From NCBI RefSeq assembly GCF_963676815.1, contig NZ_OY781365.1, positions 682,001 to 746,000 on the forward strand: DNA of 64,000 nucleotides, written 5' to 3'. Positions 26,945-36,058 of the stretch are shown here, one piece after another; position 1 is the stretch's first letter, and each line of letters starts with the position of its first letter. This stretch comes from an uncultured Draconibacterium sp. (GTDB lineage: Bacteria; Bacteroidota; Bacteroidia; Bacteroidales; Prolixibacteraceae). A program made the translations under genes and the position numbers. The notes beneath the pieces are model-generated. The model had not been told where the DNA came from. It saw only the letters and a list, made by a program, of their open reading frames with translations, and did not search any database.

Positions 26945-29326
26945 TTATTCAATTCCCCAGTTCGTATTCGGCTCCGGTCCCATTTCTAATTCCAGCGAAC
27001 CACCTGCAATTATTTCCGAATAATCGAGGTAACACCTTTCTAATGGTTCGCCGTTTAGAGTGGCTTGTTGGATGTAAATATTTTTGGGGGAGTTATTTTT
27101 TGCGATAACTGTAAAGGATTCGCCTGAAGCATATTTCGGATCGAGTTGAATGGCAATTTCATTGAATACCGGGCTGGTAATTTCGTAACGAAGGTCTCCC
27201 GGACAAACCTGCTGCAGACCTATTGCTGAGAGTACATACCAGGCCGACATTTGACCTACATCTTCGTTCCCAACTAAACCTTCTACTTTGTTTTTATAGG
27301 CACGGCGGCAAATCTCACGTGTCCATTTTTGTGTCAGCCACGGGGCATTAATGCGGTTGAATAGGTAAGGCACGTGATGTACAGGTTCGTTGGCATGATT
27401 GTAATAATCATTCCACATCATATTTTCCGGTACCTTTTCAAAAAACTCGGTAAGATCGGCGAGTACTTTTTCGCGTCCCCCCATTAGTTCAACCATACCA
27501 TCAACATCGTGCGGAACAAACCAACCCTGCTGATACGCATTGCACTCTACAGTTCCGTACCACTCCTGCAAACGGCCTTTCTCAGGCCACTCCTGCCAGG
27601 AACCATCTTCATTTCGTGCGCGAAACCATCCCCTTTCAATATCGAATACATTACGATAGCTTTGGGCCAATTCTGAATATTTTTTATAATCAGCCTCATG
27701 GTAAATCGATTTAGCAATTTGTGCCAAACACCATTCGGTATAGCTTAATTCAAGCGTGTTAGATATAGAGTATTCACCGGTAGCAAATCCTGCATAACCA
27801 GAATCCTCTTCATTGGAACGAACTGTGAAGCCCAGCTCTTCATTCCCACTTAATTCACAGGTTTTTAATGCTGTTTTATAAGCCAGATTCATATCAAAGT
27901 CTTTGATTCCTTTTGCCCAGGCATCAGCTAAAACCGAAACTGCCGGATTTCCAATCATACATCCGCTGTATGCATTGGCCAGTTCCCATCTTTCGTAATA
28001 ACCTTTTCCGCTTTCTTCGGATAAGGTAAGCAGCGAACTGATCATATCATTTACAACCGTAGGATTAATCAAAGTTTGTAAAGGAAACTGACTACGGAAA
28101 ACATCCCAACCACTGAAAATGGTTCTTTTGGTAAAGTTCTCTGATACATAAAGTTGTTTATCGCCTCCGATGTAAATATTGTTCACATCCTCAAAGGTTC
28201 TCGGATCGATCATGGAATGGTAAAGGGCTGTATAAAATACTACCTTTTCTTCAATTGACCCGCCCTTTACTTTAAGCTTGCTAAAAGCTGTATTCCATGA
28301 TTCGTAGGCCTGTTCTTTTACCTTATCAAAATTCCAGGCTGTAATTTCTTTCTCAAGATTTTGTCTTGCACCTTCTGCACTGGCAAAGGATATCCCGACT
28401 TTTAAGATCACTGCTTCATCCTCTTCGGTAGAGAAATTGGTAAAAAAGCCTAAATGTTTACCCTGTATTTCTTTAACTCCCTCCAGAACGTCAGCATTTG
28501 CAATGTTTTCCTGATATTCCTCGCTCGTTACATCTTCCAGTTTACGCGTCCAGTCATCAGGAATGTTAGCACTCCATACCCCAAAATCTTTCAGTGGCTT
28601 ATCGAATTGGGCATAGAAATATACGGTGTAATCAGCTTTACCAAGCCCGTTTCCCCAGCCGCCACCTTCGGGGAGGCATTTCATCCATCCGGAAATGGTA
28701 TGCTCATCAACTATTTGCACATTTTGCAAGGAAGAAGTACCTCCAACACGACGAGCCAGATCAATTTGAATACGTGATTCTTCATTCTCCGGAAAGGAAA
28801 AACGATACATACCGCAATGTGTGGTAGCTGTCATTTCTGCCTTCACATTATAATCGTCCAGAAAAACAGTGTAGTATCCAGCTGATGCTTTTTCGCTTGT
28901 TTTTGAATAGCGCGAACGATACCCCTGGTTCAGATTTTCAGCTTTACCAGCACTGGTCTTTAATTGGCCGGTTGTGGGCATTACCAGAAAATTTCCCATG
29001 TCACCATTCCAGCCAACGCCACTCATTTGTGTGAGTGCAAAACCTTCAATTGTAGTATGTTCGTAGCTGTAACCCGATCCATTATCACCTCCGGTAATTG
29101 TATTCGGGCTTACTTGTACCATTCCAAACGGAGTGGCTGCACCAGGGAAAGTCTTTCCCAAACCGTGATAAGCACCGGCCGCATCAACATTTGTACTCGC
29201 TCCGATAAACGGATTAACAAAAGATGCGTAATCGGTATCGACTGAATCCTTCTTTATTTGAGGATTTGAACAGCCGGCTAGTAAAAGTACAAATGCAAAT
29301 TTTATGTATTTTGATAGTTTGATCAT
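26945..29326 (-). CDS. GH92 family alpha-mannosidase lipoprotein
   Basis: A 793-residue GH92 with lipobox LLAGC (Cys19). It has the N-terminal strip FVNPFIGASTNVD...HGLGKTFPGAATPFGMVQVSP, WDVFRSQFPLQTL (about 407-419), HANEPVHHVPYLFN with general-acid Glu647, and GNEDVGQMSAWYVLSA (from 686) with the base Asp region. All expected catalytic features are present, so an exo-alpha-mannosidase removing side-chain or terminal mannose is the best call. Linkage (1,2 / 1,3 / 1,4) is not readable by eye. Its ATG is one base from the end of the GH38 gene, so the two are probably translationally coupled. Confidence 0.94.
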   Translation of the reverse strand: MIKLSKYIKFAFVLLLAGCSNPQIKKDSVDTDYASFVNPFIGASTNVDAAGAYHGLGKTFPGAATPFGMVQVSPNTITGGDNGSGYSYEHTTIEGFALTQMSGVGWNGDMGNFLVMPTTGQLKTSAGKAENLNQGYRSRYSKTSEKASAGYYTVFLDDYNVKAEMTATTHCGMYRFSFPENEESRIQIDLARRVGGTSSLQNVQIVDEHTISGWMKCLPEGGGWGNGLGKADYTVYFYAQFDKPLKDFGVWSANIPDDWTRKLEDVTSEEYQENIANADVLEGVKEIQGKHLGFFTNFSTEEDEAVILKVGISFASAEGARQNLEKEITAWNFDKVKEQAYESWNTAFSKLKVKGGSIEEKVVFYTALYHSMIDPRTFEDVNNIYIGGDKQLYVSENFTKRTIFSGWDVFRSQFPLQTLINPTVVNDMISSLLTLSEESGKGYYERWELANAYSGCMIGNPAVSVLADAWAKGIKDFDMNLAYKTALKTCELSGNEELGFTVRSNEEDSGYAGFATGEYSISNTLELSYTEWCLAQIAKSIYHEADYKKYSELAQSYRNVFDIERGWFRARNEDGSWQEWPEKGRLQEWYGTVECNAYQQGWFVPHDVDGMVELMGGREKVLADLTEFFEKVPENMMWNDYYNHANEPVHHVPYLFNRINAPWLTQKWTREICRRAYKNKVEGLVGNEDVGQMSAWYVLSAIGLQQVCPGDLRYEITSPVFNEIAIQLDPKYASGESFTVIAKNNSPKNIYIQQATLNGEPLERCYLDYSEIIAGGSLELEMGPEPNTNWGIE

Positions 29327-29327
29327 T

Positions 29328-31876
29328 TTATTTCAAATTAACATGGGTTAGCCTAACAGTCTGAAAGCCAAACTGCGGCAGATCTAGTCTTGTCGACAAT
29401 TTGCCGTTGTTGTTTTTAATTGTTTTTATAGGAGAAATTGTAGTGCCATTCAAGTCAACCAACTCAAACTTTTTGGCATCACAATTCCATTGAATTTCAT
29501 GGTTTTGATTCTTGCTTGTATTGTAAAAACGCACTAGCAGATCGTCTCCATCAACCGTAATTGATGAAACATGAAGATTTTCATCCGAAGTTTCAAGTAA
29601 CGAAAATTGAGACTCCTGCTCATCAGTTTGAACAAAACTACCAATGAGAGGCTCGTTCCATCCATTGTTATGTTTTTCAACCAATGCTTCTTCCCAGTTT
29701 CCGGTATGAGGCATTAAAGCATATTTTAAGTGAGTTGGACCATCAATCCGATAATCTCTTCCCCACAATCCTTTGCCAACGTATTGAACGGTTAGTCCAA
29801 GCGCTAAATCTTCTGTTTGGAGATAGCTTGTGGTATGGTCTGAAAATAAGGAGACACCATAATCTCCACTTCATTTTCCAAATCTACCCAATTAAGAATA
29901 ACATTGTGTTTTATGCTGTCCCAACTGTTGTATACCGTATTTTCAAGCGCACTTTCGCACACATCAAAAGGCCCATTCTTATAAAGCTTGCCATTTAATC
30001 CGGCCAAAGGAAATTGCAGGTGTAATTTGTAACTATCGTTGTAAAAAGCTTTATCGCGATCTGTTGCTTCGTAATTTTCGCTTTGATCGTAAGCTCCAAT
30101 TCCCGGCTGTCCGTTCCAGTCAATTATTAATTCAAAATCTATTCTTGAACTGGTTTTATTAAAGGTAATTAACTGCGTATAGTTATTCGCTGCAATCTTA
30201 TTTTCAACTTTAATTTTAGTAAGGAGCGGGCCATCTTCCACAATACTAATTGCTGCTTTAGAGTCTGAACTTTGGTAAAATTTCTCTTCCTTATAAAAAT
30301 ATCCACGTAGTCCGTTCAATCCTTTTCCGGATTCTACTAACTGGTGATTACCGTTTTTCTTATCAATTAAACTCGTGATTGCACCACCTTCAACCGGATC
30401 AAATTCTGCGATATAAAATGGCGTCTCAATTCTGGTTTTTCCATCAGAAAGTTGTTTTACTGATGGCTTTGCCCCTTGAGGTTTTGCAGTTTTTATAGTA
30501 AAAGTAGCATAGCCCAATGCCGGAACTTCAGCTTCAAAAACAAGCTCTTTATTTCCGGCTTTGTCGGTTAAAACCTGACAAGAAACCTGCCTGCCATTGA
30601 TATCGAAAACGACTAATTCGGTTTCTTCAAAACCTTCAGGCAATTTAATACTTACCAGATCATTTCGTTTTACTCCAAGCGTGTTGAACACCCGAATCGC
30701 CTTAGTTTGTTCAGCTTTTCCAGTAGCATACAATTTGGCGATTGTTTCATTAGCAATACGATTCGAAGTGTTTGTCCAGCGTGTAACATTATCAGCCCAT
30801 GTTTCGCCCGGTTTTCCGTTATAAGGCACAATCCAGCAGTCGTGGTGCTGTGCCAGCATTAATGTTCGCCAGGCTTCTGCAAATTCATTGGTCGGGTACT
30901 TTTCTCCGTTAAGAATATAATTCAGCGAAGCCATTTTTTCGGCCATCACCAGGCGATTTTCGCTAACACGAACTTCCTGTGCTAATTTTTGCAGCACTTG
31001 CGCTCCCCACACCAATCCGGGTTTTACATCTTCCAATGTAAATCTCCAATCATCCGGAGTTACCGTCTCACTTATCATTTCAATGTAAGGTGTCCAGCAG
31101 GTATATTCTGTTGGCTGGTATTCGTTAGCCCACGGACCTCCATCCCAACCGGCATCCTGAAAAGTCATCCCGACCGGATATTTTATTCCATCGGCAAAAC
31201 AGGCTGCAATAAATTCATTGGAATTTGTCCAGGAGTCGGTTTGCCAGGTTGATTCGGCCGATAATTGCTCGCATTCGTATCTTGGAACGGCCGGAAGGAA
31301 TGTGCCATCCGGACCGATCCAGTTTACCAGGTCTTTCCCAAAGGCACTTGTATATCCTCCCCAACAAGTATTCGGATTACGGATAACCGCGTATTTATAC
31401 CCAAAACCCTTAAGGATTTGCGGCAAACTACTGGTAAAACAAGGCTCTTCTGCGGAATAGGTTAAAAAGGTTGCTTCAGGGAAATACTCCCTGATTTTAT
31501 GCATCCCATAGGCAAAATGACGAATAATACTTTCGCCGGAGATGTTGTAAGAATAGGGCTGAGCGTAGGCTGGGTTTACAAATTCAATTTGGCCATACTG
31601 CCCTTTCTCTGTATAATATTTTTGAAATGCCTTAAAATTCTCAGCATCGTTTACACTGACCGAATCCCAGGTTTCAGGTTCAATTTCGAGATTGATTTTC
31701 CAGCCCGGATTTTCAATTAGCTTTTCGACCATAAATTTAGCCTGCCAGCTTGGATAATGTCCGTAAACTCCACCATGGTATCCATCGGCAAACCAGGCTG
31801 TTTGTGCCTGCGCACAAAATACCAGTGCCGACAAAATAGCAAAAAGACAGTAGCGATATTTCGTTATTGAGTTCAA
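29328..31876 (-). pseudogene. GH38-like alpha-mannosidase, interrupted by a frameshift
   Basis: Frame one encodes 690 residues from signal peptide MNSITKYRYCLFAILSALVFCAQA to a stop at 29804. A second frame covers the last ~160 residues to 29328. The N-terminal part has DGYHGGVYGHYP, IEPETWDSV, TYSAEEPCFTSSLPQILKGFGY and MLAQHHDCW, characteristic of a Bacteroidota GH38 subgroup. Near 29854-29857 (plus strand ACAC) the coding strand reads ATGGTGTCTCC. Removing two bases (one GT) restores MVSLFSDHTTSYLQTEDLAL and runs straight into GLWGRDYRIDGP. The whole span is 849 codons plus two bases, which agrees with a 2-base duplication. It is a real mutation or an assembly error. Without the C-terminal sandwich the enzyme would probably be inactive. 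Confidence 0.85.
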
Positions 31877-31893
31877 CAGTCTGCGATTTTAAA

Positions 31894-33282
31894 TTATTGA
31901 ACTTTAATTAATTCAATTTTGCGATCAACCGGCTTATTAATCGAATAAATGGTTTTTACAATTAAGTCGATTTCATCCTGCCACACTTGTCTTATTTCAG
32001 GATATTGTGCTTGCTGGTAAATTCCAAAATTACCGCGCACAAAAGCGTCGTCCCAGTTCGCGCTTATAGTATCAAGTGCTTCCTGGTTATTGGCAAATAA
32101 CAAATCTTTTCCTTGTAAAAATGAAAATTGCATCCAGGCATAATCGCGAAAGCGACGCTCAATTTCTATACGATTTTCATTCAAAAGCATAATTTCTGTT
32201 GCCTGTCTGTATTGTGGTGTATTGGTCAGTTCTGCCATATTCACACCTTTTGCCAGATCCGAAGAAGAAAACTTCTCAATCAACTGACCATCGATATTTA
32301 ACTGATACATTCCGTTTGCCAAACCGTCAACTTTTAACAACTCCTGGTTAAATTCTTTAGTAAATGGAATGAGTTTCAAGGCATCTTTCTGCGATTTTTT
32401 GCTTCCCCAACCACGAACAATTGAGTCAACCGGATAAGGAAGTGCTTTTGCTTTATAATTGAAAGAAATACCTTTTCCATCTGCTTTCAGATTCGAAATC
32501 TTACAGTTTTCAGCCACATTAATATTTTCGGCTTTTGCATCGATTGCAATTTCAGCCACTTTTTTACCTGCTAATCCCTGGGCTTTCAGAAAGATATAGG
32601 CCATCACCATATGTCCATCATTATCAGGATGAATGCGGTCTCCACCTTCAAGGTTAAACAACGAATCCTTTTTCTGTTCTCTCCGATCAATTTCCATCAT
32701 GGGGTGAGCAAAATCCACAAAACCCCAGTTGTTTTCTTTTGCCGAGGCTTGCAGAAAATCATTCACTTTTAACAAAGCCGCATTTTTGGTAGGGAAAATA
32801 TCGCTTTCAATTTTCGAGGTTTCGTCGTATGGAGAGCCACCAATTATAACCTTCGTTACTTCAGTTGCATCTTGCATTCGCTTTTCAATAGTCTGGTAGT
32901 GATCGAATGATTTTTTAATCTGACGTTCAGCAATTTCCTGCGCATCATCCTTGTAAAAATCGTAATAACCAACATCATTCATTCCAAAAGTCATAGTCAT
33001 GTATGTTGGATTTTTGCTGAAAATATCGTCTTCCAAACGTTCTTTAATATCGCCGGCAGTATCGCCACCAACACCTGCATTCATAATGCTAATTGGCATT
33101 TCCGGAAAACGTGTCATATAATACAACCAGATAAACGAGTGGTAATAACCACCATGCGTAATACTGTTGCCAACAAAAACAACACGTTCGCCACTTTTAA
33201 ATGGAGGAATATTTTGTTGTGCCTGCGAAGCACCAAAAATTGCACAAGCAATTAAAAACAGGATAATTTTTTTACAATTCAT
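31894..33282 (-). CDS. SGNH/GDSL-family hydrolase, putative carbohydrate esterase
   Basis: A 462-residue secreted protein (signal MNCKKIILFLIACAIFGASQAQ). SGNH blocks: VFVGNSITHGG with Ser40, the Gly of block II in NAGVGGDTAGD, GMND with Asn102, and DRIHPDNDGH with Asp215 and His218. A C-terminal region (about 240-462) has no obvious enzyme domain; helix-rich segments there (INLINENRIEIERRFRDYAW-like) are usual for this PUL-associated subgroup. It is likely to remove O-acetyl or other ester groups. It is packed tightly between GH130 (15 bases) and GH38 (17 bases). Confidence 0.88.
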   Translation of the reverse strand: MNCKKIILFLIACAIFGASQAQQNIPPFKSGERVVFVGNSITHGGYYHSFIWLYYMTRFPEMPISIMNAGVGGDTAGDIKERLEDDIFSKNPTYMTMTFGMNDVGYYDFYKDDAQEIAERQIKKSFDHYQTIEKRMQDATEVTKVIIGGSPYDETSKIESDIFPTKNAALLKVNDFLQASAKENNWGFVDFAHPMMEIDRREQKKDSLFNLEGGDRIHPDNDGHMVMAYIFLKAQGLAGKKVAEIAIDAKAENINVAENCKISNLKADGKGISFNYKAKALPYPVDSIVRGWGSKKSQKDALKLIPFTKEFNQELLKVDGLANGMYQLNIDGQLIEKFSSSDLAKGVNMAELTNTPQYRQATEIMLLNENRIEIERRFRDYAWMQFSFLQGKDLLFANNQEALDTISANWDDAFVRGNFGIYQQAQYPEIRQVWQDEIDLIVKTIYSINKPVDRKIELIKVQ

Positions 33283-33297
33283 CTTTATACTATTTGA

Positions 33298-34431
33298 TTA
33301 TTGAATATTCTTCTTACTAACTACCACAGCCACGCGCGAATCGGCACAACCGTAATATAAAAACCATTTATTTTGGTGATAAACCAAACCTTCAACAAAT
33401 ACAGTTCCTGCAGGATACTGTCCACTTTTTTCGAAAGCCGCTTCCGGTATTAAAAACGGAGTATCCAAACGATCGAGAACTATATACGGATCTTCTTTAT
33501 CGAATAAAAACTGACCGGCACAATAGGCATTTGCCGTGTATGTTGTGTCGCCTTCCGATCCGGCTTTATTCTTCCCGTTGTAAATAAGCACAATTCCCTT
33601 ATCTGTTAAAACGGCCGGTGGCCCGCATTCAGTAAGTGCGCTATCGAAATATCCTTTTCTTGGTGATGCCAGTGGAATCAGCTCCTGATTTTCGTCAACC
33701 AGCGGCTCCCAGTTAATCAGGTCTTCTGAGGTAGCAGCATATACGCCTTTTTCACCCCAGTACATTAAATATTTGCCATTCACTTTTGAAATAACCAGTT
33801 GGCCATCTTTTAATTTTGTTACGATTGAAGCTGATTTACTAAAACGATCTGCAAATTTTCCGTTGTACGCCTCTTTAAAAGCAGGACCGAATTTTTTCCA
33901 ATGGAGCAAATCCTTTGAATGAGCAACTGCCAAACGAGCTTGCTTTCGGTTCCATTGTGTGTATAAAAGAACGTAAGTTCCGTCTTCAGTTACAGCTACA
34001 CGCGGATCTTCACATCCTCCCGGCCATTCCAGTTCTTCCTGGCTGTCTTTTGCGGGGTATAAAATTGGTGATTTGGCTTTCTCGATAATATTCAAACCAT
34101 CTGTTGTTTGAGCAAGTCCGATACGCGAAGTACGTTGACCAATTCCATGTCCTGATTGGTCTTCTGCTCTGTATAACACACAAATCGTATCGTCTTTTAC
34201 AATAGCTGCAGGATTAAAAGTATCGCCATTCTCCCACGGAATAGTATCTTCTGTTAACGGACAATAGAAGGTTGTTTGCTGAGGTGTAATAATCGGATTT
34301 ACTCCTTCCGGTCGCTCAAATGGCCCGATAGCCCAGCTTTTTAATCCTTGTTCAGGTTGCCGGGATTGACAGGCAGCGAGGGCTATTAAGGCAAACGCTA
34401 CTATCAAATAATTTATCAATCGTGACTTCAT
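33298..34431 (-). CDS. GH130-family lipoprotein (beta-mannoside hydrolase or phosphorylase)
   Basis: A 377-residue five-bladed propeller enzyme, lipobox ALAAC (Cys21). Family strips: FNPAAIVKDDTICVLYRAED (about 72-91), RIGLAQTTDG, EWPGGCEDPRV with Asp142, YVLLYTQW and a late FVEGLVYHQNKWFLYYGCAD. GH130 enzymes act on beta-mannosides, either phosphorolysing beta-1,4-Man-Glc/GlcNAc or hydrolysing beta-1,2-mannosides. The export signal favours a hydrolase over an intracellular phosphorylase. In fungal mannan, beta-1,2-mannose caps occur on side chains, which suits this neighbourhood of GH92 and GH38 enzymes. Confidence 0.87.
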   Translation of the reverse strand: MKSRLINYLIVAFALIALAACQSRQPEQGLKSWAIGPFERPEGVNPIITPQQTTFYCPLTEDTIPWENGDTFNPAAIVKDDTICVLYRAEDQSGHGIGQRTSRIGLAQTTDGLNIIEKAKSPILYPAKDSQEELEWPGGCEDPRVAVTEDGTYVLLYTQWNRKQARLAVAHSKDLLHWKKFGPAFKEAYNGKFADRFSKSASIVTKLKDGQLVISKVNGKYLMYWGEKGVYAATSEDLINWEPLVDENQELIPLASPRKGYFDSALTECGPPAVLTDKGIVLIYNGKNKAGSEGDTTYTANAYCAGQFLFDKEDPYIVLDRLDTPFLIPEAAFEKSGQYPAGTVFVEGLVYHQNKWFLYYGCADSRVAVVVSKKNIQ

Positions 34432-34456
34432 GTTTTATTCGATTTAATTGATTTGG

Positions 34457-36022
34457 TTAAAACTTATCTTTCAAATATTGCACGCTCAAATTCCTGAAAC
34501 GGGACGTTGTTCCTTTTTTGCCACCTCCAATAAAACCTACACGCGGCGCATGATTCCATTGTGGCATAAAATCACAATCCAACTGAAATGCGTCTCCAAT
34601 TTTTAGTGGAATCCATTCCTTTCCGTCTTCCGATTTAAAGAATTGGAAATACCGTCCGGCAATAGCTTCAAATTTTAAATGCACCGATCCAACATTTTCT
34701 ATTTTTTGATTTAGAAATGTTCTCTCTTCGCCATTATTTAGTTGAATAATTTTTAGTTCTGAATTGCTAACTAATAAGGCAACAACATTTTTGGGATTAC
34801 TGTAAATACCGATCCCTGCAGGCTCATCCGTCTGAATAAGTTCTGACGAAAACTCGTAGTGCCCGTCTTCAGGTCTAAATCCAAGAAAACTTAATCCATC
34901 GTGGGGAGTGGTTATTATCAATTCTCCGTATTCAACCTGTATTTCTGGTTTGGATTGTTTTACATCCCATTCCCAAAAATTAAGATTATCCGTTCCGGAG
35001 AAATCATTGAAATAACTTGTCGTAACTTGCTGTCTTGTTCCAACAACTGGCATTTCAGATTTTGTTGATGAAACACTATTCTTAAAATAAGGCCATCCGG
35101 TGGTATCGTTCCAGAAAAGCTCGTCTAACAGAACTTCTCTTCCGATGTATTCAAAATCGGGAGCATAGTACGAATGGTAGAGATAGAAGTAACGATTATC
35201 GGGAGTTGTAACCGCTGTACCATGACCTGTACAACGCCAAACATCACCACTTTGAAGAATAGGCTCCTTTAATTGTTCCCAACCGGATCGCAAATTCTTT
35301 GATCGGGCAACTCGAACATGATAGTTACAACCGTTAGTGCAACAACCGCCGGCTGAATATAACAGGTAATAATAATCATTTCTCCTCAATAGCACCTGAC
35401 CTTCTCCGGCTTCTTCTTCCCAGTTTTTTGAACGGTCGGTTAATGAAAAAGGCTCGCCCATAAGACTTAAGCCATCGTCACTCATTTCAGAACAAAGCAA
35501 CTCAATTTCTCGCCCTTGTGTTAAACCATAGGCTTTCCAACTGATGTAAAGTTTGTTGTCATCATCACGAAAAACAAAACCATCAATTGCTTCCTCGCCC
35601 CATTCAATCAAAATCCCGTGATCGGTAAATCCTTTGTAAATATCTTTTGTTGTAGCCACTCCAACACATGAAACTCCTGTATCTCTTCTTTTTGCAGTGT
35701 AATAAACGTAAAAAGTACCGTTCTGATAAAACAGTTCCGGAGCCCAGAAATCTTTTGAAGTCCATGTCGGCGGTTCCATGAAAACCGCACTTATCTGTTT
35801 CCAGTTTACCATGTCTTTTGATTCAAAAACAGGATAAACCGGGGCAAAATCATTCGTTGTGGCAGTGGCGTAATAGGTATCGCCAACGCGAATTATCGAT
35901 GGATCAGGCAAGTCCCCTCCAATTACAGGATTACTGTAAAATGAATTTCCGGTGTTTTGAGCGGACATCGGAAAGATATTAGCTACAAGTAAAGTTATTA
36001 ATATAAGTATCGTCGGTTTCAT
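34457..36022 (-). CDS. GH43-like glycoside hydrolase with C-terminal jelly-roll domain
   Basis: A 521-residue secreted protein with signal MKPTILILITLLVANIFPMSAQ. The five-bladed propeller (about 28-325) has the expected acidic triad: Asp40 (GGDLPDPS), Asp147 (EEAIDGFVF) and Glu207 (EEAGEGQV). A concanavalin-like domain (about 335-521, YFNDFSGTD ... GFRPEDGHYEFSSEL) follows, the arrangement of GH43 enzymes with a C2 domain. Reported GH43 targets include arabinofuranosides, xylosides and galactans, some with galactofuranose. Which one applies here is not readable. It stands second in the island operon, 36 bases after the first GH92. Confidence 0.85.
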   Translation of the reverse strand: MKPTILILITLLVANIFPMSAQNTGNSFYSNPVIGGDLPDPSIIRVGDTYYATATTNDFAPVYPVFESKDMVNWKQISAVFMEPPTWTSKDFWAPELFYQNGTFYVYYTAKRRDTGVSCVGVATTKDIYKGFTDHGILIEWGEEAIDGFVFRDDDNKLYISWKAYGLTQGREIELLCSEMSDDGLSLMGEPFSLTDRSKNWEEEAGEGQVLLRRNDYYYLLYSAGGCCTNGCNYHVRVARSKNLRSGWEQLKEPILQSGDVWRCTGHGTAVTTPDNRYFYLYHSYYAPDFEYIGREVLLDELFWNDTTGWPYFKNSVSSTKSEMPVVGTRQQVTTSYFNDFSGTDNLNFWEWDVKQSKPEIQVEYGELIITTPHDGLSFLGFRPEDGHYEFSSELIQTDEPAGIGIYSNPKNVVALLVSNSELKIIQLNNGEERTFLNQKIENVGSVHLKFEAIAGRYFQFFKSEDGKEWIPLKIGDAFQLDCDFMPQWNHAPRVGFIGGGKKGTTSRFRNLSVQYLKDKF

Positions 36023-36058
36023 TTTCGTTATTGGTTTATCTCATAAATGCTGCTTTTG

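Noticed and set aside
29328..29768. Separate 146-residue gene downstream of GH38
   Set aside because: Its sequence continues GH38 homology upstream of the in-frame ATG (TSYLQTEDLALGLTVQYVGKGL) across a frameshift, so it is the C-terminal part of the same gene.
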